64,000 nt of DNA. It comes from CBDEGR01 sp965237895. Lineage in GTDB: Bacteria > Acidobacteriota > Terriglobia > UBA7540 > JAPUME01. Positions 59,356 through 64,000 of the stretch are shown in pieces. A program made the position numbers and the translations under genes. The notes below the pieces were generated by a model. It searched no databases and was not told the origin of the DNA. It saw only the letters and a list, made by a program, of their open reading frames with translations. Positions within the stretch are counted from its first letter, which is position 1, and every line of letters begins with the position of its first letter. The stretch spans positions 62,001 through 126,000 of the forward strand of contig CBDEGR010000002.1 of assembly GCA_965237895.1 (NCBI GenBank), read 5' to 3'.

Positions 59356-59874
59356 ATGTCCGCCCGAAAACCCGCTCAAAATCCCGATCGCCCCTTCCGC
59401 AAACAGACCCAGGTCCGCTCGGACGAAGATTACATGGACCTCGCGCTCAAACAAGCCGAGCAGGCAGCGCAGGAAAACGAGGTGCCGGTCGGAGCCGTGG
59501 TCGTCCAAGACGGGAAAGTCTTGGCGCGGGCGCACAACCGTCCGATTCATCTCCGGGACCCGACGGCGCATGCCGAAGTGCTGGCGCTGCGTCGCGCCGG
59601 GCATCGCACGGGGAACTACCGTCTGGAGGGCGCAACGCTCTATGCTACAATCGAACCCTGTGCGATGTGCGCCGGAGCCCTGCTCCAGGCGCGTGTCCAG
59701 CGGGTCGTCTTCGGCGCGCGCGACCCCAAGGCCGGGGCAGCCGGTTCGGTCCTGAAAGTGCTGGGGCACTCGGCGCTGAATCATCGCCCGGAAATCGTTT
59801 CCGGCGTTCGGCAGACGGAAGCGGCGGAGCAATTGAAAAAGTTCTTCCGCTCGGCCAGGAAAAGAAAACGATAA
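59356..59874 (+). CDS. tadA: tRNA adenosine(34) deaminase
   Basis: Converts A34 of tRNA-Arg(ACG) to inosine. Zinc deaminase motifs: HAEVLALR (His and catalytic Glu) and PCAMCAGALLQARV (two Cys ligands). VPVGAVVV and FGARDPKAGAAGS are typical. The 172 residues include an N-terminal extension of about 25 residues rich in Lys, Arg and Pro. The tRNA-Ser gene follows after 23 bases. Confidence 0.93.
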   Translation: MSARKPAQNPDRPFRKQTQVRSDEDYMDLALKQAEQAAQENEVPVGAVVVQDGKVLARAHNRPIHLRDPTAHAEVLALRRAGHRTGNYRLEGATLYATIEPCAMCAGALLQARVQRVVFGARDPKAGAAGSVLKVLGHSALNHRPEIVSGVRQTEAAEQLKKFFRSARKRKR

Positions 59875-59897
59875 CGACTTTCATTAGCAACTCTCAT

Positions 59898-59984
59898 GGT
59901 GAGGTGCGTGAGTGGTTGAAACGGGCGGTCTCGAAAACCGCTTCTCGCGTGAGCGGGACGAGGGTTCGAATCCCTCCCTCACCT
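59898..59984 (+). tRNA. tRNA-Ser (anticodon CGA)
   Basis: Acceptor arms GGTGAGG (59898-59904) and CCTCACC (59977-59983) pair fully. The anticodon stem GCGGT/ACCGC encloses the loop CTCGAAA with anticodon CGA, reading UCG. A long variable arm of class II tRNAs and the T arm AGGGTTCGAATCCCT are present. CCA is not encoded, and the discriminator base is T rather than the usual G for bacterial tRNA-Ser. Confidence 0.93.
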
Positions 59985-60051
59985 TTCCTGTTTTCCCGGT
60001 ATCTCTTTTCTGTCCCCCTCCAGCCTACCGCCTCCTTTCGGATTCTCTAAA

Positions 60052-60921
60052 ATGAACCTTCGAGTATCTTTTAAAAAATTCGGCCTGTTTTTCCTAACGC
60101 TCCTCCTCTGCCTGTGGATGACCTCCACGCCCTCGGCTCAAGAACCCACCGAACCAAAAGAGGAAGAGTCTCAGGGAGAAAAACAGGAGCAGGAAGGCAC
60201 GAAGAAAGCTAAAAAGAAGAAAAGCAAAAAACGAGACCGGCGAAGGGGCGCAAAACAGGAAGAGGAGAAAAAAGAGAAGAAGCCGCCGGAACCCCAAGAC
60301 GTGCTCGGCTTTGTGGAGAAGTTCTATAACGTCGGCATGGGACTCACCATCAGCGAAGAAGACGGCAAAGAGATCAAGATGCTGGTCCTGCTCGGCGCCG
60401 GCACGCCGAAACTGATCGTCAGCAAAGCGCTGGTCGAGATGGCCGGAGAAAATTTCAACATGCTCGGCTTCGCCATAGCGCACCAGTTGGGCCACGTCTA
60501 TTCCTTCAACCGGCGGATTCTCTACCGCGACCCCGATTGGAAACGCCAACGCTGGAGCCGAGCAGCGCGCGAAGAAGAGTACCGCGCCGACCGCTTCGCC
60601 ATGACGCTGATGAGCTTTAGCCCGGACATGAATACCGACGGCGCCAAACAGTTCCTCAGCGCCTGCGGAGTCAAACTGGGCGACGGAGGAAATTTCTGCC
60701 ACACGCTTCCGGAAATGTTTCTCGATCGGGAATTCAGACTGCGAAATTCGTTGGACGAACGGGTCGAGTTCTCTTTGACGACGGGCCGCTGGATTTCCGA
60801 CAACTTCGTCCAGACTCATGCCGAATATTGGCCCCGCGGGGTGGACCACTCCGAGGAACGGAAGCTGGTCCGCGACTTCCAATCCATTATCCCCTCGATG
60901 ATCTGCTGGCCCCACTGCTGA
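60052..60921 (+). CDS. secreted M48-like protein with degenerate active site
   Basis: A 289-residue protein with a signal peptide (FFLTLLLCLWMTSTPSAQ) and a strongly charged Lys/Glu-rich stretch (residues 35-80). A domain resembling M48-type zinc peptidases follows: AIAHQLGHVYSF at residues 142-153, where the HExxH Glu is replaced by Gln145, and EEEYRADRFA (residues 174-183), which matches the third-ligand helix of M48 enzymes. With the catalytic Glu gone it is probably not a protease, though zinc could still bind. Four Cys lie in the last third. Confidence 0.7.
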   Translation: MNLRVSFKKFGLFFLTLLLCLWMTSTPSAQEPTEPKEEESQGEKQEQEGTKKAKKKKSKKRDRRRGAKQEEEKKEKKPPEPQDVLGFVEKFYNVGMGLTISEEDGKEIKMLVLLGAGTPKLIVSKALVEMAGENFNMLGFAIAHQLGHVYSFNRRILYRDPDWKRQRWSRAAREEEYRADRFAMTLMSFSPDMNTDGAKQFLSACGVKLGDGGNFCHTLPEMFLDREFRLRNSLDERVEFSLTTGRWISDNFVQTHAEYWPRGVDHSEERKLVRDFQSIIPSMICWPHC

Positions 60922-60927
60922 GCGCCT

Positions 60928-61515
60928 TCACGCTTTCGCCGCACTTCGTAAATAACCGACATAGGTGTCCGCCACGCGCGTCGGCTTCGGGATTCGGTAT
61001 CCGTCGTAAACGGCCAGAGTCATCTCCAAGGCCATCCTCAAATTGATGCGATGTCCCGGCGAGACGAAGACCGGCCGCGTGCCGGGACGCATGCGCAGTA
61101 CCGCGCCGATTACCTCCCCTCGATCTCTCAACTCCGAGGAAGCTCCGGACCGGTCGGCAGGCTCGCGGAATTCGCCCACCAGCCGCGACTTGGCCACGCC
61201 GAGTGTCGCCCGGTCGAGCAACAGTCCCAAGTGGCAGGCGGTGCCGAAGCGGCGCGGATGGGCCGTGCCTTGGCCGTCGCAAAAGATCAGGTCCGGCGCA
61301 TGCCGCCGTTCCACTTCTTCCATTTCCGGAAATCGAAAAACCACCACGCCCGCGATACCGACTCCCGCTTGGGAATCCAAGGCGATGTCGACGCCGGCCA
61401 CATACCGAATCTTTCCTCGGAAGGGTTTGAATTCCACACTTTCCCGAAGCCGCCTCTGGAGTTCCACGGCGCGGCGCGGAATCAGGGTCCAAGAATGTAA
61501 TCGGTGTATCTTCAT
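60928..61515 (-). CDS. nfi: endonuclease V with an internal deletion
   Basis: Endonuclease V cuts DNA near inosine (and RNA in some species). ATG 61515 gives 195 residues. Visible: YVAGVDIAL (metal Asp), FCDGQGTAHPRRFG (Asp and His), GVAKSRLVGE (Lys) and FVSPGHRINL. Between FPEMEEVERRHA and PDLIFCDGQG about 35-40 residues of the usual protein are missing, in frame. This segment normally holds the wedge Tyr (PYIPG) and a metal-binding Glu (FREGP). The enzyme is probably inactive or altered. Confidence 0.82.
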   Translation of the reverse strand: MKIHRLHSWTLIPRRAVELQRRLRESVEFKPFRGKIRYVAGVDIALDSQAGVGIAGVVVFRFPEMEEVERRHAPDLIFCDGQGTAHPRRFGTACHLGLLLDRATLGVAKSRLVGEFREPADRSGASSELRDRGEVIGAVLRMRPGTRPVFVSPGHRINLRMALEMTLAVYDGYRIPKPTRVADTYVGYLRSAAKA

Positions 61516-61658
61516 CTTGAAGCTATCTCCCACATGCCGGCGGTACTTCCTCCGGGCCGCTGCGCCCTGACAATTACCTCACGAGGCTTGCGAAGTTCTC
61601 TTCCGTTGTGCAAGAATCTTTGCAGCCATTCTTCAGCAGACAGGAACCTTACTACTCT

Positions 61659-62993
61659 ATGGCAGAAGTCTTACCCTTTCGGGCCACTTGTTACAACTCA
61701 AACATTGTCCCGGACCTCACGCCAGTCGTCACCCAGCCTTACGACAAGATTACACCCCAGATGCAGGCGGACTACTACCAGGCAAGCCCGTACAACCTGG
61801 TCCGCGTGCTCCTGGGCCGCAAAGAAGACGGCGACAATTCGCACGAAAACGTCTACACGCGCTCCGGGGCCGAGTTCCGGAAATGGGTGGACGAGGAAAT
61901 CATGACCTCCGAACCCTTGCCGGCCTTCTTCGCCTATTTCCAGGAATACGACGTGCCCGGCCAACCCGGCGAACGGGTGCTGCGAAAAGGATTCGTCGGA
62001 CTGGGAAGATTGGAGGACTACGACGCCCGCGTAGTCCATCGCCACGAGCAGACCTTGAGCGGGCCGAAAAAGGACCGCCTGGAGCTGCTCAAAGCCACGC
62101 GCGCCCACTTCGGCCAACTCTTCATGCTCTACAGCGACCCGAAAGGCGAGATCGACCGCATCCTGGACGACATTTCCATCAAGGCTCCGTGGAAGGACCT
62201 CACCGACGAGTACGGCGTGCGGCACATCGTGTGGCGCGCCCGCCGGGAGCAGGAAATCACCACCCTCTCTTCCCGGATGCGCGACAAACCGCTCATCATC
62301 GCCGACGGACACCATCGCTACGAAACCGCCCTCGCCTACCGCGACCTCTGCCGCGAGCAGGGCGACGAAGATCGTCGGGCCGAGTTCGCCATGATGACCT
62401 TTGTCCGCCAGGAAGACGAAGGCCTGCTGGTTCTCCCCACGCACCGGCTGGTTCAGGGCCTTAAGGGATTCAGCCCGGGCGCGTTCAGGAAAAAAACGGA
62501 GGCGCTTTTCGAGATCGAGGATTTCTCACTCCCGGCCGATAACCCGGGCGCTGCGCTGCGGGAACGCTTAAGCCAATCCGCCTCCAAGCGGGCCGTTCTG
62601 GCCGCCGTCGCCGAGAGCGCATCGAAAGCCATGCTGCTTCGCCTTCGCAAGGATGCCGACTTGGCAAAACTTCTGCCCGACTGCCCCGCCCAGCAACGCG
62701 ATTTGGACGTGGTAATTCTGCACCGGCTGGTGCTGGAAAAGCTGCTGGGGATTTCCCAAGAGGCGGTCGTGAAACAGGAGAACCTACGTTACGTTCGCGA
62801 GCACGACGTGGGCATTGAGGCTGTAACACAGAGTGAAGGGCAGATCTGCTTCTTCCTCAATCCGACGCCCATAGAAAAAGTCCGCGAAAACGCCCTGGCC
62901 GGGCTGCCCCTGCCGCAGAAGTCCACCGACTTTTATCCCAAGATGCTCTCCGGCCTGACAGCCTATTGGTTGGACAACCCGTTGGGGATTTGA
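61659..62993 (+). CDS. DUF1015-family protein
   Basis: A 444-residue cytoplasmic protein from ATG 61659 (CAGGAAC upstream). It starts AEVLPFRATCYN and contains VTQPYDKITPQMQADYY, NLVRVLLG, IADGHHRYETALAYRD and FVRQEDEGLLVLPTHRLV, all family-typical. The GHHRYETAL motif resembles an active site. Members are sometimes linked to phosphoserine metabolism (SerC-adjacent), but there is no such neighbour here. The exact reaction is not established. Confidence 0.9.
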   Translation: MAEVLPFRATCYNSNIVPDLTPVVTQPYDKITPQMQADYYQASPYNLVRVLLGRKEDGDNSHENVYTRSGAEFRKWVDEEIMTSEPLPAFFAYFQEYDVPGQPGERVLRKGFVGLGRLEDYDARVVHRHEQTLSGPKKDRLELLKATRAHFGQLFMLYSDPKGEIDRILDDISIKAPWKDLTDEYGVRHIVWRARREQEITTLSSRMRDKPLIIADGHHRYETALAYRDLCREQGDEDRRAEFAMMTFVRQEDEGLLVLPTHRLVQGLKGFSPGAFRKKTEALFEIEDFSLPADNPGAALRERLSQSASKRAVLAAVAESASKAMLLRLRKDADLAKLLPDCPAQQRDLDVVILHRLVLEKLLGISQEAVVKQENLRYVREHDVGIEAVTQSEGQICFFLNPTPIEKVRENALAGLPLPQKSTDFYPKMLSGLTAYWLDNPLGI

Positions 62994-63152
62994 TTCCTTC
63001 GCGCACCAACCAAAACAGTCGCCGGCGCGGAAACCGGTAATTTCCCCGATCTTCCCACACACGCCTCAACCCATGAAATCAAACGGCTGAATCGCTCTTC
63101 TTCCCTGCCGATAGTATGCTAGGGATGGAAATACGCTCGGATGAGGAAAGTT

Positions 63153-64000
63153 ATGGAGAACACATCAGAAAACCCGGCCCTGGCCCCGGACCCTGCCCCG
63201 GAAACAATACCCGCTCCCGCCACGACCCATCACCCGCGCGTGCTCTGGGCGGTGGTGGCCTCCACCCTGGTATCGATTCTGTCGGTTTGCTTCCTTCTGA
63301 AGAAGCTCCTTGAAGCCGTCGACTGGACCGAGATGGCCGCGCTCCTTACAGTTCTATTCTTTATCTATCTGTTGATCTTGGGCCGGATCTGGGGGAAGGG
63401 AGCGAAAAAGGGGCTTCGGCTGGCTACCGGTTGGGGAGTCAATCTGATTCTCCTCTCCCTGATCGCCGTTTACTTAGGCTCACCCTTAGCGGCTCTGTTT
63501 GCCGCAGCGCAGGTTGCCATGGTGGCGAGCGCCCTGCACGCATACCGCACAATGAAGTTTGGCTCTCCGGTTACCCTGCTGGCGAGGGGCACCCTGCGGG
63601 GTTTCGGCGCTTTGATCTTTGTCGCCTTAACGTCTCTGCCGATTCCCAATCTTTCCGCCGACCGAGTGCGAAGAAACGAACTCCAGGCAGTAGCGGCCCT
63701 CGAAAAGATTCACCAAGCGCAAGAGACCTACGCTTCCCAGCACTCGCAAAAATATGCCGCTTCCCTGGCGGAGCTGGGACCCGAACCGGGCGCAGCATTC
63801 ATTGACGAACAGCTCGCCCAAGGCTCCAGCCGCGGCTACCGAATCACCTTGGCCGCTCGTCCCGCAGAAAAAACAGAAGAAGGATTTTCCCAAGCAGGCT
63901 ACACCCTCCAGGCCCGCCCCCTTCCTTATAGGAAGACCGGAAGCGAAAGCTACTTCACGGACGAATCCAGCGTGATCTGTTACACCGACGAAGACCGCCC
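63153..64000 (+). CDS. membrane protein with pilin-like periplasmic part, cut by window end
   Basis: ATG 63153 with GAGGAAAG just upstream; the frame is open to the window end (over 280 residues). After an Ala/Pro-rich cytoplasmic tail there are about five membrane helices (residues 32-175). A region follows that resembles the body of acidobacterial type IV pilin-like proteins: AVAALEKIHQAQETYASQHSQKYAASLAELGP, then GYRITLAARP and YFTDESSVICYTDEDRP. A pilin-like domain after several helices rather than a single anchor is unusual. Function unknown. Confidence 0.7.
   Translation, partial: MENTSENPALAPDPAPETIPAPATTHHPRVLWAVVASTLVSILSVCFLLKKLLEAVDWTEMAALLTVLFFIYLLILGRIWGKGAKKGLRLATGWGVNLILLSLIAVYLGSPLAALFAAAQVAMVASALHAYRTMKFGSPVTLLARGTLRGFGALIFVALTSLPIPNLSADRVRRNELQAVAALEKIHQAQETYASQHSQKYAASLAELGPEPGAAFIDEQLAQGSSRGYRITLAARPAEKTEEGFSQAGYTLQARPLPYRKTGSESYFTDESSVICYTDEDR

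Overview
The window reads as a piece of a Gram-negative (diderm) bacterial chromosome, most likely an acidobacterium. This is inferred from gene families and style, not from a marker search. Envelope genes are many: LolD, BamA, an OmpH/Skp chaperone, SurA, LptD, heptose-phosphate adenylyltransferase and TonB/ExbB/ExbD. Coding DNA is GC-rich. Recognisable -10 boxes of the TGNTANNAT type sit close to several start codons. No rRNA genes, CRISPR array, prophage or insertion sequence was seen; there is one tRNA gene (Ser, CGA).

Layout. 1-6.8 kb: lolD (cut by the window edge), clpC, bamA and the Skp-like gene. 6.9-13.4 kb: a putative outer-membrane protein, a nitrilase-family amidase, an SGLT-type sodium symporter with a small membrane protein, and a large lipoprotein trehalase that resembles fungal neutral trehalase, including its EF-hand-like loop. 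13.5-18 kb: a zinc-ribbon protein behind three 12-bp direct repeats, an SMP-30-like protein, an M2 dipeptidase, and a redoxin whose redox cysteine codon is TGA, followed by a good SECIS-like hairpin. This is a candidate selenoprotein, although the gene also carries one frameshift. 18-27.4 kb: hemL, rfaE2, mfd, surA, yhaM, a BlaI-type regulator, a PilZ reading frame without a normal start, and rsmI.

27.5-36.2 kb is a run of minus-strand genes: tonB-exbB-exbD-exbD-TPR lipoprotein (with a decayed second copy of the tonB 3' end) and the classical tgt-yajC-secD-secF cluster. 36.2-44.1 kb is the least stable stretch. The two ATPase genes of an oligopeptide transporter (oppF, oppD) are separated by about 4.6 kb holding a broken patatin gene, a GH15 hydrolase and two membrane-anchored unknowns. 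Dispersed hairpin repeats lie on both sides of oppD, and a broken pentapeptide-repeat gene follows. 44.1-54.5 kb: rpoD-dnaG, mutS2, a LOG-family gene, hemB and lptD. 54.6-64 kb: an RDD protein, an S41 peptidase homologue that has lost both catalytic residues, a secreted unknown, a convergent hicA/hicB pair, a decayed FAH-family gene, tadA, tRNA-Ser, a protease-like protein with HQLGH instead of HExxH, an endonuclease V with an internal deletion, a DUF1015 protein and a membrane protein cut by the window end.

How they fit together: BamA, Skp, SurA, LptD, LolD and SecDF/YajC form an envelope-assembly set. HemL and HemB belong to tetrapyrrole synthesis. The symporter and trehalase may act together to take up sugar released outside the inner membrane. 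Several lesions lie in or next to homopolymer runs and may be sequencing errors. Others (nonsense codons, in-frame deletions) look like real decay.
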